From positions 62,001-126,000 of the forward strand of contig NZ_JAGGMM010000002.1 in assembly GCF_017875315.1 (NCBI RefSeq): a stretch of DNA of 64,000 nt. Direction: 5' to 3'. The translations under genes and the position numbers were made by a program. Origin of the DNA: Methanomicrobium sp. W14. Its GTDB lineage: Archaea; Halobacteriota; Methanomicrobia; Methanomicrobiales; Methanomicrobiaceae. Below are positions 16,606 through 26,078 of this stretch, one piece after another. Positions within the stretch are counted from its first letter, which is position 1, and each line of letters starts with the position of its first letter. Under the pieces are notes generated by a model that saw only the letters and a program-made list of their open reading frames with translations, did no database searches and was not told the DNA's origin.

Positions 16606-17996
16606 TCAAACTTTTCCCCGTTTACGTAGTATTTTTCGATGTATTTTTCATCAATTCTTTTGAGTCCCTCTTTCGGAAATTTAGAGAGCAGTCTCCACGA
16701 AAGGCTGAGCGTCTCTTCGATGCTTCTTCCCTCGTTCTTGTTCTGGCTTACAAATTCCTTTTCAAAAGTGTCGGCAAAAGACAGGTACAGCCTGTCGGAA
16801 GGGCTAAGGCTTTCGTCCCCTATGACCGCGACAAGACTCTGGAGCTTTCTTCCCCTGGCATATGCGGCGTAAAGCTGGTTTGTGACGTCTGCATGGTCAC
16901 CGCGGGTTTTGCCTTCTCCGATTCCGCCCTTCATCAGGCGTGAAAGACATGGGAGTACATCTATCGGCGGATATATGCCTTTTCTGTGGAGGTCACGGGA
17001 CAGGACAATCTGTCCTTCGGTGATGTAGCCCGTAAGGTCGGGGACCGGGTGCGTTATGTCGTCGTCAGGCATAGTAAGAATGGGCAACTGCGTAATCGAG
17101 CCTTTTTTCCCTTTAATCCTTCCTGCACGCTCGTAAATTGAGGCAAGGTCGGTGTACATGTACCCGGGGTACCCCCTTCTTGCAGGGACCTCCTCCCTGG
17201 CTGCCGAGACCTCCCTTAAGGCCTCGCAGTAGCTTGTGATGTCCTGTAAAATTACAAGGACGTGCATACCATCGTGAAAGGCGAGGTATTCTGCGGCCGT
17301 CAGGGCAATCCTTGGCGTAATGATTCTTTCTATCGCAGGGTCATCGGCATGGTTTATAAACAAAACCGCATGTTCAAGTGCTCCGGTGCGTGAAAACTCC
17401 TCCCTGAAATAGTGGTCTTCGTCGTAAGTTATTCCCATTGCGCCGAAGACTATTGCGAAGTCCTCTTTTTCCCCCAGGACCCGGGCCTGCCTTGCTATCT
17501 GCGCTGCAAGCCTTGAGTGGGGCATACCGGAACCGGAAAATATCGGGAGCTTCTGGCCACGTACAAGCGTGTTCATGCCGTCTATCGCGGATATCCCTGT
17601 TTCTATAAAATCCTCCGGGTATTCGCGTGAGTACGGGTTTATCGAGTAGCCGTTGATATCTAAGACTTTTTCAGGAATTACGTCCCCTCCGCCGTCAGAG
17701 GGCTCTCCGTCACCGCTGAACACTCTCCCGAGCATATCACGCGAAACTCCGGTCTTCATAGGTGACCCCGTAAACCTTACCGACGTCACGTCAGTGTCGA
17801 GGTCGCTTGTCCCTCCATACACCTGTACAATGGCAAAACCCTTTGCAGTCTCGAGCACCTCTCCTTTCTGTATCGTATTGTCGGGGAATTTTACGAAGAC
17901 AAGCTCCCCGTAGGAAGCGTCCTCTATGCCTTCGACTGCCAGAAGAGGCCCGGAAACCCTTACGACAGATACAAATTCCCTGCCTTTTTCAGTCAT
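16602..17996 (-). CDS. atpB: A-type ATP synthase subunit B (regulatory)
   Basis: 464 residues, the normal length. This is the non-catalytic subunit of the A3B3 head: the P-loop position is degenerate ([18 protein letters not shown]), as expected, while the region [20 protein letters not shown] matches the family. The start overlaps atpA by eight bases and follows GGAGGCGGCG. It alternates with subunit A around the D/F shaft. Confidence 0.98.
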   Translation of the reverse strand: MTEKGREFVSVVRVSGPLLAVEGIEDASYGELVFVKFPDNTIQKGEVLETAKGFAIVQVYGGTSDLDTDVTSVRFTGSPMKTGVSRDMLGRVFSGDGEPSDGGGDVIPEKVLDINGYSINPYSREYPEDFIETGISAIDGMNTLVRGQKLPIFSGSGMPHSRLAAQIARQARVLGEKEDFAIVFGAMGITYDEDHYFREEFSRTGALEHAVLFINHADDPAIERIITPRIALTAAEYLAFHDGMHVLVILQDITSYCEALREVSAAREEVPARRGYPGYMYTDLASIYERAGRIKGKKGSITQLPILTMPDDDITHPVPDLTGYITEGQIVLSRDLHRKGIYPPIDVLPCLSRLMKGGIGEGKTRGDHADVTNQLYAAYARGRKLQSLVAVIGDESLSPSDRLYLSFADTFEKEFVSQNKNEGRSIEETLSLSWRLLSKFPKEGLKRIDEKYIEKYYVNGEKFE

Positions 17997-19770
17997 CGCC
18001 GCCTCCTGCGAGAACCGAGTCTATGCCTGATTTCAGTGATTTAATAACACCTGTACAGAATTCGGCAATTTCGTCCTCCGGTCTTGCACCGAGATGGGTG
18101 AAACCCTGCATTGCCGGAAGTGCCGAGATTTCAGACGTTAAGGCTCCCTTTTTGACCGCCTCGCCTGCAGTCCTGAAGAAGTCAGTAATAAGTTTCATCA
18201 TCATCTCCTGCTTGAAGGGAGAGCAGTAGCGGTCCTGCGGGTCGGTCGCATACTGGACAAGAAAAGACTCTTTTATGATGTCAGCAGAAAGGAGCACAAG
18301 TTTGTCCTCCTCGGGGAGTACGTCAGGGCCTACAAGCTGCACAATCTCCTCAAGCTCGCTTTCCTTCTGGAGGATGCTCATCATTGTCTGCCGCATCTCC
18401 TTCCAGTTCTCCTTTGTTTTCTCCTCCCACCATGACGCAGTAAGCTCGGTATAAAGTGAGTATGACAAAAGCCAGTTTATAGCTGGAAAATGCCTTTCAT
18501 GTGCAAGGTCTGCATCAAGGGCCCAGAATGCACCCGTTATCCGGAGGGTATTCTGGGTTACGGGTTCAGAGAAGTCTCCTCCGGGAGGCGAGACAGCTCC
18601 GATGACGGATATCGACCCGTTCCTCTCTTCGCTCCCGAGGACTTTTGCACGTCCTGCTCTCTCGTAGAACCCGGCAAGCCTTGATGCAAGATATGCAGGG
18701 TATCCCTGCTCTCCCGGCATCTCTTCTAGCCTTCCGGATATTTCACGCATAGCCTCGGCCCAGCGGGAAGTAGAGTCCGCCATTAGGGCTACGTCGTAAC
18801 CCATGTCGCGGTAGTACTCAGCTATTGTTATTCCTGTGTATACGCTCGCCTCTCTTGCCGCAACCGGCATATTGCTTGTGTTCGCGATAAGGACCGTTCT
18901 CCTCATAAGCGGTTTGTGTGTTTTCGGGTCTTCGAGAACCGGAAATTCACGCAGGACATCGGCCATCTCGTTTCCCCTCTCGCCGCATCCTACGTATACA
19001 ATAATGTCGGCATCTGACCACTTTGCAAGCTGGTGCTGAACGACGGTCTTTCCCGCACCGAAAGGCCCCGGGACTGCCGAAGTGCCGCCCTTTGCTATTG
19101 GAAAAAGTGTATCTATAACCCTCTGGCCGGTTATAAGCGGCTCTTTGGGGTCAAGTTTTTTCCTGACAGGCCTCTCTTTTCTTACAGGCCAGTGCCTGAG
19201 GATTTTTACGGGGAATTCTCTGCCTTTTTCAGTCCTGATTTTTGCAATGATGTCTTCTATGGTATATTCCCCTTTTGGCGCCGTCCATACAAGCTCACCT
19301 GAAATACCCGGGGGGACGAGAATTTTGTGTGTAATGCTTTCCTCCGGGACTGTCCCGAGTATATCCCCTTCTGATACCGGGCTGTTTACTGTTATCCGGG
19401 GGGAGTATTCCCATAGGCGTTCTCTGTCAAGTGACGGGATGTCGGTCCCCCTTATTATAAAATCGCCGACAGATTCGCTCATTTTTTCAAGTGGTCTCTG
19501 GATGCCGTCGTATATCATGCCGAGAAGGCCGGGCCCGAGTTCTGCCGAAAGGGGCATTTTTGTCCCCTCTACAGGTTGTCCCGGAAAGAGCCCTCTTGTA
19601 TCCTCATAGACCTGGACTGTTGCGGTGTCCCTTTCAAGCGATATCACTTCCCCTACAAGCTTCTCGTCACCTGCCCTGACGAGTTCATACATCTGCGTTC
19701 CCCTCATGTTTTCGGCGGTTATTACCGGGCCTGCTATTTTTACGATTGTTCCTGCGGGATTGTCCTTCAA
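17989..19770 (-). CDS. atpA: A-type ATP synthase subunit A (catalytic)
   Basis: 593 residues. The catalytic P-loop is [17 protein letters not shown], and the non-homologous insertion typical of A/V-type A subunits lies between about residues 110 and 200. The start is TTG at 19768-19770 (TTGA overlap with the atpF stop), preceded by GGAGG at good spacing. It is the nucleotide-hydrolysing or -synthesising subunit. No intein interrupts the P-loop, unlike in some archaeal homologs. Confidence 0.98.
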   Translation of the reverse strand: MKDNPAGTIVKIAGPVITAENMRGTQMYELVRAGDEKLVGEVISLERDTATVQVYEDTRGLFPGQPVEGTKMPLSAELGPGLLGMIYDGIQRPLEKMSESVGDFIIRGTDIPSLDRERLWEYSPRITVNSPVSEGDILGTVPEESITHKILVPPGISGELVWTAPKGEYTIEDIIAKIRTEKGREFPVKILRHWPVRKERPVRKKLDPKEPLITGQRVIDTLFPIAKGGTSAVPGPFGAGKTVVQHQLAKWSDADIIVYVGCGERGNEMADVLREFPVLEDPKTHKPLMRRTVLIANTSNMPVAAREASVYTGITIAEYYRDMGYDVALMADSTSRWAEAMREISGRLEEMPGEQGYPAYLASRLAGFYERAGRAKVLGSEERNGSISVIGAVSPPGGDFSEPVTQNTLRITGAFWALDADLAHERHFPAINWLLSYSLYTELTASWWEEKTKENWKEMRQTMMSILQKESELEEIVQLVGPDVLPEEDKLVLLSADIIKESFLVQYATDPQDRYCSPFKQEMMMKLITDFFRTAGEAVKKGALTSEISALPAMQGFTHLGARPEDEIAEFCTGVIKSLKSGIDSVLAGGGDD

Positions 19771-20027
19771 TTCTTCTGCCTCCTGTAACCGGGAAGTGAT
19801 ATTATGACAGGGTAGGGGTACCTTGTCTGGCTCAGGCCTTTTATGTCGGCTTTCATCTCTTCTGCATATTCTTCATCTATTACGATTACTCCGACATCCT
19901 CCTGCATTGCATATTCCCTGAGTGCTGCTGTCGCCTCTTTTTTGTCTTTGCACGCTTTTGAACAGACTGTTCCGGCGAGTGCAAATCCTGCCGCAGTCTC
20001 CTTTGGACCGATATATGAAATTTTCAT
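19767..20027 (-). CDS. atpF: A-type ATP synthase subunit F
   Basis: 86 residues, slightly shorter than the usual ~100. It has a Rossmann-like small fold (ISYIGPKETAAGFALAGT, VGVIVIDEEYAEEM, YPVIISLPG) and binds the top of the D shaft. It overlaps atpC by ATGA and atpA by TTGA, so translation is coupled on both sides. The position between C and A is the standard one. Confidence 0.95.
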   Translation of the reverse strand: MKISYIGPKETAAGFALAGTVCSKACKDKKEATAALREYAMQEDVGVIVIDEEYAEEMKADIKGLSQTRYPYPVIISLPGYRRQKN

Positions 20028-21184
20028 GTCTCCTCTGAAAAGACCATCATACCCATGATATCTTCGGGTGCCATTCTTTCCGTGACACCTGTATATGTGG
20101 CTGTCAGGTTTTCGTACTCTATTCTTCTTGCATATGCGTACCTGATGAGAGGGCCGCTTCCGAGGTGATATCTTGATGAAAGGTTGTCTGAGACTTCAAG
20201 AAGCATTTTTTCCAGTTCTTTTTCAGGACTTGCGCCTTCCCTGAAGGCATTTTCCATTGCATCCCGGTAAACCGTACTGCGGCAGGCTTCTTTTAGCTCC
20301 TCCTTTGTCCTGCTCATGGAAAGACTTTTGAGACTGTCGCCGTGAAATTCAAATCCCCCTTCTGTCATAAGCATGGCCTTATGTCCGCTGTCAAGCCCCA
20401 AAGAGACCGCACGACAGAGATTTTTCAGGTTTTGGACATCTATAAGATGTCCTGTGAAGAGAGCCAGGGGCTCTGCAAGGCTTACGTCCACCTGGGCCGA
20501 TGCGAAGGCGAGCGAGTCGCACAGGTGACGGTCAATTACAAGCTCCGCCGACTGAAGCGTTTCGTCCTCCATATCGTATTCTTCAGGGATAAGGTCCAGG
20601 GAATAAAGGATGCTTCTGATGTCACTTTCTGTCTTCGTAGATGATATCCTCCTGTTTATCCTGTCTGTAAACATACCGACGGGGACGGTTTTCGGGCTTA
20701 TTCCTCCTCTGAGGGCCCTGAGCATATACTTTATTTCACCTGCTTCGGCAAATTTCATGTAGGCCTCAAAAAAGGGCCTGACGGATTTAGGGACAGTGTC
20801 AAGCAGTTTTTCAAGCGATAAATAGTATTCCCTCCTGAAGTACATCCCGCTCTCCTCTTCATTCATGACCCTGTGGGAAGATAGCCCGTACCCGAATTTT
20901 CTTAAGTTTTCCGTTATCTCTTCTGCGGACAGGGACCCTGCAAGGGTTTCAAGTGTGTCTTTTTCAACGAGAGGGTTTCCTATCGCTCTGACCCTTGCGA
21001 CCGGGTGAGCGAAGTCCGCGATGTTTAATATCAGCCTTATATACCCGGAAAAGACCGCAGCGCCGATGATTATCGCAATGAGTACTCCGAATACGAAGAG
21101 TATTACTGCATAATCACCATTCTGACCTGTAAAAGACCCTGAAATAAGGTCTGATACAGCCTGCGAGGGGTCAAATTCTGCCAT
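20024..21184 (-). CDS. atpC: A-type ATP synthase subunit C with N-terminal membrane helix
   Basis: 386 residues. From about residue 60 it is the usual all-helical C/d subunit that caps the rotor ring (ARVRAIGNPLVEKDTLETLA, later FKSGHKAM-like and FREGASPEKELEKMLLE segments). It also carries an N-terminal extension with a strong membrane helix at residues 25-47 (YAVILFVFGVLIAIIIGAAVF), which soluble archaeal C subunits normally lack. This would tether the socket to the membrane or ring. The start ATG overlaps atpE by 14 bases. Confidence 0.93.
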   Translation of the reverse strand: MAEFDPSQAVSDLISGSFTGQNGDYAVILFVFGVLIAIIIGAAVFSGYIRLILNIADFAHPVARVRAIGNPLVEKDTLETLAGSLSAEEITENLRKFGYGLSSHRVMNEEESGMYFRREYYLSLEKLLDTVPKSVRPFFEAYMKFAEAGEIKYMLRALRGGISPKTVPVGMFTDRINRRISSTKTESDIRSILYSLDLIPEEYDMEDETLQSAELVIDRHLCDSLAFASAQVDVSLAEPLALFTGHLIDVQNLKNLCRAVSLGLDSGHKAMLMTEGGFEFHGDSLKSLSMSRTKEELKEACRSTVYRDAMENAFREGASPEKELEKMLLEVSDNLSSRYHLGSGPLIRYAYARRIEYENLTATYTGVTERMAPEDIMGMMVFSEET

Positions 21185-21755
21185 ATAACATCATTGCGGT
21201 ATCGTGGATAAGCTGTTTTTTCTGCCGTTTCAGCCTTTCCCGAAATGTCTGGTCAATTCGTATCTCCGGGTTTTTTGAATATATTATGACTCCGGTGCTG
21301 GTAATTGTCTCATCTGACAGCCTGATATTTTCATAGACGCTGATGATTTCAGAGACTATTCTTTGGTCCTCTCTTCTTGCGATAACGTATACCTCACCGT
21401 CCCCGGTTTCGTTTGCACCTTCCTCTATCAGCTTCCGGAGAATTTCCGGGTATTTTTCGTCTGAATAGATGTTGTCAAGCCTTTTTTCAGCTTCCAGGAT
21501 GCATTTCTCTATGCCTTCCTCCTTTGCCTCGCGTACAAGCCTGTTCGCTTCGAGGCGTGTGAGGGACAGAAGTCTTCTCTCCTCCTCAGAGAATTCCCTC
21601 TTTTTTTCACTGATGAGAGCTGCAGATCCCAATTCAGCCTCCTCCAGGGCCATATTAAGAATCTCATCACGTCTTTTTTCCGCGTCTTCCCTGACAGACC
21701 TGATCTTTTTTTCTGCGTCCTCTCTAATCTGTCTTATAATCACTTCAGAGCTCAA
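21171..21755 (-). CDS. atpE: A-type ATP synthase subunit E (peripheral stalk)
   Basis: About 194 residues. The N-terminal half is a charged coiled coil (IREDAEKKIRSVREDAEKRRDEIL) that pairs with subunit H, and the C-terminal half is the globular head-binding domain. The frame is open to a TTG at 21782 inside atpK, but the TTG at 21753-21755 has GGGGGA eight bases upstream, lies just after the atpK stop and gives the normal family start, so I prefer it. Confidence 0.93.
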   Translation of the reverse strand: MSSEVIIRQIREDAEKKIRSVREDAEKRRDEILNMALEEAELGSAALISEKKREFSEEERRLLSLTRLEANRLVREAKEEGIEKCILEAEKRLDNIYSDEKYPEILRKLIEEGANETGDGEVYVIARREDQRIVSEIISVYENIRLSDETITSTGVIIYSKNPEIRIDQTFRERLKRQKKQLIHDTAMMLYGRI

Positions 21756-21759
21756 TGTT

Positions 21760-23208
21760 TTATCCCCCGTTGAAAAGGCCAAGGCCGAACATTATGAGAA
21801 TTGCTATAAGAAGGCCGAATATTGCAAAGGTTTCAGCCATCACGGTGAAAATAAGGCTTCTTCCCATAGCGTCCTTTCCTGAGGCCGTTGCGGCTATTCC
21901 TGATGCTGCTGTCATTCCCTGTCCTATTGCCGAAAGTCCGGCAAGTCCTGTTGCAATGCCTGAACCGATGGAAGCAAACCCGACTGCCGCTGTTATCGTC
22001 ACGTTTTTCGTGATGATTCCCGTAAACGCCATAAGAAGAATTGCAACCAAAAGCCCGTAAATCGCCTGAGTTTCAGGTATCACGGTAAATACAAGAGATT
22101 TTCCAAACATCTTCTCCTTTTCCGATGTCGTGGCAATTCCTGACGCCGCGGTAATCCCCTGTCCGATTCCTGAAAACCCTGCAAGTCCTACAGCAATTCC
22201 TGACGCAACAGACGCCATCCCTGCTGCAGCCGTTGCAACGAAATCTCTTGTAATCATCCCTGTAAACGCCATAAGAAGAATTGCGATTAAAAGTCCGTAA
22301 ATCGCCTGTGTTTCCGGAATAACCGAGAAAACGAGTGACTTTCCAAACATCTTCTCCTTTTCGGTCGTTGCCGCGATTCCGGCTGATGAAGCAATCCCCT
22401 GACCGATTGCCGAGACCGCGGCAAGGCCTGCCGCAAGACCGCAGCCGACTGCTGCAATTCCGTAGGAAATGTCGGATACAGGATTTTCGGTTACGATACC
22501 GGTGAATGTCATGATAAGGATTGCGACTAAAAGTCCGTAAATCGCCTGCGTCTCGGGAATTACCGAGAAAACAAGCGCTTTTCCAAAGATATCCTTCTTT
22601 TCGGAAGATGCCGCAATGCCACCTGATGCGGCTATCCCCTGTCCGATTGCCGAAAGACCTGCAATTCCCACCGCAAGTCCGCAGCCTATGGCCGCAAGTC
22701 CGGTCGCGGTTGTTGCGGAAGGGTTTCCTGAAAGAAGTCCTGAGAATGCAAGGATAAGGATTGCGACCAAAAGCCCGTAAATCGCCTGTGTCTCGGGGAT
22801 TACCGAGAACACGAGTGATCTCCCCATGTTTTCGTCCTTTTCGGCCGTTGCCGCAATCCCTGATGACGCCGCAATCCCCTGTCCGATTGCGGATAAACCG
22901 GACACTCCTGCTGCGATTCCTGCACCGAGAGCCATAAGTCCGGATGCAATGGAGATGTCTTCTCCACTGCCGCCTATTATTCCGGTGGAAAGAAGAATCA
23001 GGATTGCGGCAAGAAGCCCGTAAATTCCCTGAGTCTGCGGAACCGCCTGGAATACCAGCGCTTTCCCGAATTTTTCCGGGCGGACCGAGGTTACGCCTGC
23101 AGCAGTCGCACCAGCAATTCCCACACCAATTCCTGATCCTACGGCGGCCATTCCCACGGCCGTTCCGGCCCCTATGACTGCAAGTGCAAGCCCGGGGGTT
23201 ATTGTCAT
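21760..23208 (-). CDS. atpK: A-type ATP synthase subunit K: six-hairpin fused rotor proteolipid
   Basis: 482 residues instead of the usual ~80-160. The protein is six tandem two-helix hairpins with exact 80-residue spacing of the carboxylates: Glu139, 219, 299, 379 and 459, each in xPET or AET before (Q/F)AI(Y/F)GLL. The preceding helix of each of these hairpins has an IGQG glutamine. Hairpin 1 has PQTQGIYG, so Gln58 replaces Glu, and its first helix lacks the IGQG glutamine. Hence five of six hairpins can bind an ion; Q plus ET resembles Na+ ligand sets of related rings (inference). The start overlaps the atpI stop (ATGA). Confidence 0.97.
   Translation of the reverse strand: MTITPGLALAVIGAGTAVGMAAVGSGIGVGIAGATAAGVTSVRPEKFGKALVFQAVPQTQGIYGLLAAILILLSTGIIGGSGEDISIASGLMALGAGIAAGVSGLSAIGQGIAASSGIAATAEKDENMGRSLVFSVIPETQAIYGLLVAILILAFSGLLSGNPSATTATGLAAIGCGLAVGIAGLSAIGQGIAASGGIAASSEKKDIFGKALVFSVIPETQAIYGLLVAILIMTFTGIVTENPVSDISYGIAAVGCGLAAGLAAVSAIGQGIASSAGIAATTEKEKMFGKSLVFSVIPETQAIYGLLIAILLMAFTGMITRDFVATAAAGMASVASGIAVGLAGFSGIGQGITAASGIATTSEKEKMFGKSLVFTVIPETQAIYGLLVAILLMAFTGIITKNVTITAAVGFASIGSGIATGLAGLSAIGQGMTAASGIAATASGKDAMGRSLIFTVMAETFAIFGLLIAILIMFGLGLFNGG
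22041..23010 (-). repeat. 240-base tandem repeats within atpK
   Basis: The hairpin units are visible as DNA repeats: a segment reading gtaaatcgcctg followed by (a/t/c)gt(t/c)tc recurs at 240-base steps near 22057, 22297, 22537 and 22777. Identity is high enough that unequal crossing over could change the hairpin number, which makes the region a possible assembly risk. Confidence 0.8.
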
Positions 23209-25184
23209 TTCGAATCACTCTCCTTTACTGTGTACCTGCGCCTGTACGTGAACGGTCTGAAGGTCTCTCCGCCTCCTTCATAAAATTTGCCGAAAAATTC
23301 AACATACTGGAGTCTTAAGGAATGGATGAACCCGCCCAGCACCTGGAGCAGAAAGTTTGCCGCATGCCCGCCGATACAGATTACAGCCGCAATTATGACG
23401 AATACCGGGCCTGCGTCCGCTACCATTCCTGAAATTATGTTGATTGTCATGGCAATACCGACAGTAGCAAGGGCAAGAGCCAGTATACGCGAATAGGACA
23501 GCCAGTCCCCGAGAAATCCGGTGAGGCTGAAGAAGCCCAGGGGCCCTTTTGACACCATGATGACCGATACTGCAAAAAGTGCCCCGAGAGATGCCGTCAT
23601 TATAATTTCCCCGGAGAAGTCTGCCCACCCGAAGAACGAGAAGAGGAGTATTGCCGCACACGGCTCAAGCAGAAACCATATCCCCTGCTCTTTAAGCATT
23701 TTTGGGATGTTTTTTTCGATGATGTTTTTTCTGGCACCAAGTATCAGCCCTGCGTTTATATGGATTATTCCGAATACAAGAGAGAATACGAGGAGTCCTA
23801 TCGGGTCTTCGAGAGGGTTTAATATCCCCGGGAAGGGGTTTTCAGCCGTAAAACGCGACAAAAAGTCCCCGAAAAATCCTCCCTCCACGTAGCCGAAGAA
23901 AATGCTTGAAATCCCGCACGCCAGAAATACGACGGACAGGTCGTGCACACTTCCGTCTTCTCTTCCTGCACCGTTTAAAAGAAGAATGCTCAGGACTGTC
24001 AGGATAAGGCCGTAGCCGATATCTCCCAGCATTATCCCGAATGTTACGACAAGGACAGGTGCAAGGAAAAATGTCGGGTCAATCTCTTTGTATTTTGGTG
24101 CTGCAAAGAGGTTTGTCAGCATTAGGAACGGGTGCAGGAGAGGACCGTGGGGGCAGAGTACCGGAATTTCCTCCTCACAGTCTTCATCAGGCTCTTCAAA
24201 TAAGCACAGAGACCTGCCGGATGAAGATTTTTCGCAGAGTTCTTCAAGTTTTTTTCTGTCCTTTTCAGGCACCCATCCCCTGATATATGTCAGGTTTTCA
24301 TCAGAGCCTGCCATCATAAGGCCCTCTTCGCGGCTTTTTAGAACGGCGGTCTCTTCGTGAATTGCACAGAGGGGCAGGTAAATCTCCTTTTTTATCTCCT
24401 CCTTCTCTTTCTGCATTTCTTTTTTTTGCGTCCTGAGGGATTCGGTCTCCTTCTCAATTGCTGAGACCGCTTCCTTTGCTCTGCCGAGAGGTCTGTCCGG
24501 CACAAACTCCCTGAATGAATATTTTTTCAGGGCGTTTTCCACTTCGTCCAGGCAGCTTAAATGGCAGGCTACGACAGCGGCATGACCACATTTAATCTCC
24601 GTTTTTTCAATGACAAATCCTTTTACTCCCCTGTTTTCAAGAAAATTTTCAAAAAGCTCCAGGTGTCCGTCGTCAAAAAATCCGGCTTTTACCGACAGGA
24701 ATTCTGTTTTTCCCAGGTATTCAAAATTAAGGTTGAGCGGGACGAAAAAACCGGCGAGTCTTTTTTCTTCCTCAAGAAGCCTGATGTTTTCGTCTGTCTC
24801 CTCAAGGGAGGCTTCAAGTTCCCCGGCGCGGACTATTTTGGGACGCATCAGTTCCGATTTTGCCTGCAGGTCTTTCAAATCTGATGTTTTAATTGTAATC
24901 TTTTCGTATTTTTCAGGGGCAAAATAGGATATTATTTCCGAAAATCCGCTTTTTTTCTTACCTTTTAGGGTCTCTGTTCCGCGTTCAAGAAATGAGTTCA
25001 GTTCTGAGATTTCCCTGGCAGGAGATGATTTTGGTGCGATGATGTATTTACTGAGTTTTGGGGGAGCCTTGCTGATTCCGGTAATTTCAATCAGGCCGGA
25101 CTCGTGAAGCCTTTCCGTAAGCTTTTTTTCGTATTTTTTATGGACTATTAAAGTCAGCCTGCACATTTTCGCGGGGGTCAGCAT
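23205..25184 (-). CDS. atpI: A-type ATP synthase subunit I (a subunit)
   Basis: About 659 residues. The N-terminal ~340 residues are cytoplasmic with coiled-coil arms (KEAVSAIEKETESLRTQKKEMQKEKEEI), and the C-terminal part has about eight membrane helices with the stator arginine in LSYSRILALALATVG. It forms the ion half-channels beside the K ring. The frame begins with GTG at 25193; the ATG at 25182-25184 (LTPAKMCRLTLIV follows) has AGGTG at good spacing. It overlaps the end of atpH. Confidence 0.96.
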   Translation of the reverse strand: MLTPAKMCRLTLIVHKKYEKKLTERLHESGLIEITGISKAPPKLSKYIIAPKSSPAREISELNSFLERGTETLKGKKKSGFSEIISYFAPEKYEKITIKTSDLKDLQAKSELMRPKIVRAGELEASLEETDENIRLLEEEKRLAGFFVPLNLNFEYLGKTEFLSVKAGFFDDGHLELFENFLENRGVKGFVIEKTEIKCGHAAVVACHLSCLDEVENALKKYSFREFVPDRPLGRAKEAVSAIEKETESLRTQKKEMQKEKEEIKKEIYLPLCAIHEETAVLKSREEGLMMAGSDENLTYIRGWVPEKDRKKLEELCEKSSSGRSLCLFEEPDEDCEEEIPVLCPHGPLLHPFLMLTNLFAAPKYKEIDPTFFLAPVLVVTFGIMLGDIGYGLILTVLSILLLNGAGREDGSVHDLSVVFLACGISSIFFGYVEGGFFGDFLSRFTAENPFPGILNPLEDPIGLLVFSLVFGIIHINAGLILGARKNIIEKNIPKMLKEQGIWFLLEPCAAILLFSFFGWADFSGEIIMTASLGALFAVSVIMVSKGPLGFFSLTGFLGDWLSYSRILALALATVGIAMTINIISGMVADAGPVFVIIAAVICIGGHAANFLLQVLGGFIHSLRLQYVEFFGKFYEGGGETFRPFTYRRRYTVKESDSK

Positions 25185-25500
25185 TTTCTGCACCTGTTGC
25201 GAGATTTATGATATATTCAACTGCACTTTCGTATTTTTGTGTCCCTGATTCCCTGAGTTCTTTTGCTGTCTTTTCTGCTTTCAGCATTATTTCTGATCTT
25301 TTTCTGCCGGCTTTTTCAAGTGTATACAAGGCAAGGTTTTCTGCCTCCTCCTCTGCACTTTTTCTTTTTTCTTCGATAATTTCAAGGCCCCTGGCCTTTG
25401 CCTTCTTTAAAATCTCCTCAGCTTCTTTTTCGGCGTATCTGATATCTTCAAGGGCTTCCTCTTCATTTTTTTTGATAAGCTCTATCTCATGGTATGACAT
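25138..25500 (-). CDS. atpH: A-type ATP synthase subunit H (peripheral stalk)
   Basis: 120 residues, almost entirely an Ala/Glu/Lys-rich coiled coil (IKKNEEEALEDIRYAEKEAEEILKKAKARG), the partner of subunit E in the stator stalk. It is the first gene of the ATP synthase operon. The start ATG at 25498-25500 gives the family length; the ribosome binding site is weak (GAGCAATC). A TATA-like element lies 50-60 bases upstream. Confidence 0.93.
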   Translation of the reverse strand: MSYHEIELIKKNEEEALEDIRYAEKEAEEILKKAKARGLEIIEEKRKSAEEEAENLALYTLEKAGRKRSEIMLKAEKTAKELRESGTQKYESAVEYIINLATGAENADPRENVQADFNSP

Positions 25501-25548
25501 GTGATTGCTCTTTTTTATGTGGTTTAATTGAGTATTACTGCAGTTTTA

Positions 25549-25560
25549 CGTTAAATATGT
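25549..25560 (-). promoter_or_regulatory. Probable TATA box of the ATP synthase operon
   Basis: Minus-strand ACATATTTAACG lies about 50-60 bases before the atpH start, which would place transcription start near 25530 and give a 30-base leader. No other TATA-like element is nearer. Confidence 0.5.
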
Positions 25561-26078
25561 TGTGCCAAAAAAGTTACGGCTTTTTAGGCTTTATGCGTTT
25601 ATAATGTGCAACTTAGAAATAAGGAATATGAAGATAATCAAAAGTCCCCGGAGCCTGAATATTTCATGCTCTCTAAAAAAATCCGGAAATCTCCGGGAAT
25701 ATTCTCTGTGATTTTATGCAATAAATCTGTATAAGGAGTTTTAACAGTCTGTTTCTTTCTTTGAATATTTCTTAAAATTCTTAAAAAAATGGTTTTCAGC
25801 ACGTATCATCCGGGGGAGAGTGAGTGCTGAAAAACCGGATAAACTGGCTTTATCCGGAAAAAGGACAGGTTTTGTGGTTGAGACCTGCCACTTTTTAGGT
25901 GAAATGAGATTCTTTGTTTGTACGTGTGTTTTCTGGTTTTTGCAATTGGGGTGATTTTTGTCGGGGTTATATTGCCTTTAAGGGAAAGCATCCATTGAGG
26001 ACAATAGAGAGGTATAGCTTTATTGCCCGTTTATAAAACCCGTTAATTGCTGCTTTTTAAGGGTTTTTGGAGGAAATT
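25561..26078. other. Intergenic region between ATP synthase operon and signalling genes
   Basis: No supported protein gene. It contains the three-hairpin element at 25791-25889 (separate entry), a longer-range inverted repeat CCCGGAG (about 25647-25653) and CTCCGGG (about 25691-25697), and a TATA box at about 26030-26038 for the micro-ORF at 26079. A 61-codon leftward frame at 25806-25991 runs through the hairpins and is not credible. Confidence 0.5.
25791..25889. ncRNA. Candidate structured RNA: three tandem hairpins
   Basis: Three stems follow each other within 100 bases. TTTTCAGCAC (25793-25802) pairs perfectly with GTGCTGAAAA (25824-25833). CCGGATAAA (25835-25843) pairs perfectly with TTTATCCGG (25849-25857) around loop CTGGC. 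GGaCAGGT (25863-25870) pairs with ACCTGCC (25883-25889) with one bulged A. Such density in AT-rich intergenic DNA points to a folded RNA or a protein-binding array. Strand and family are unknown. Confidence 0.45.

Noticed and set aside
22073-23218. 381-codon open frame on the minus strand overlapping atpK in another frame
   Set aside because: It is an out-of-frame reading of the 240-base repeats, giving an Arg/Asn/Cys-rich repetitive product; its length follows from the repeat being stop-free in that frame.
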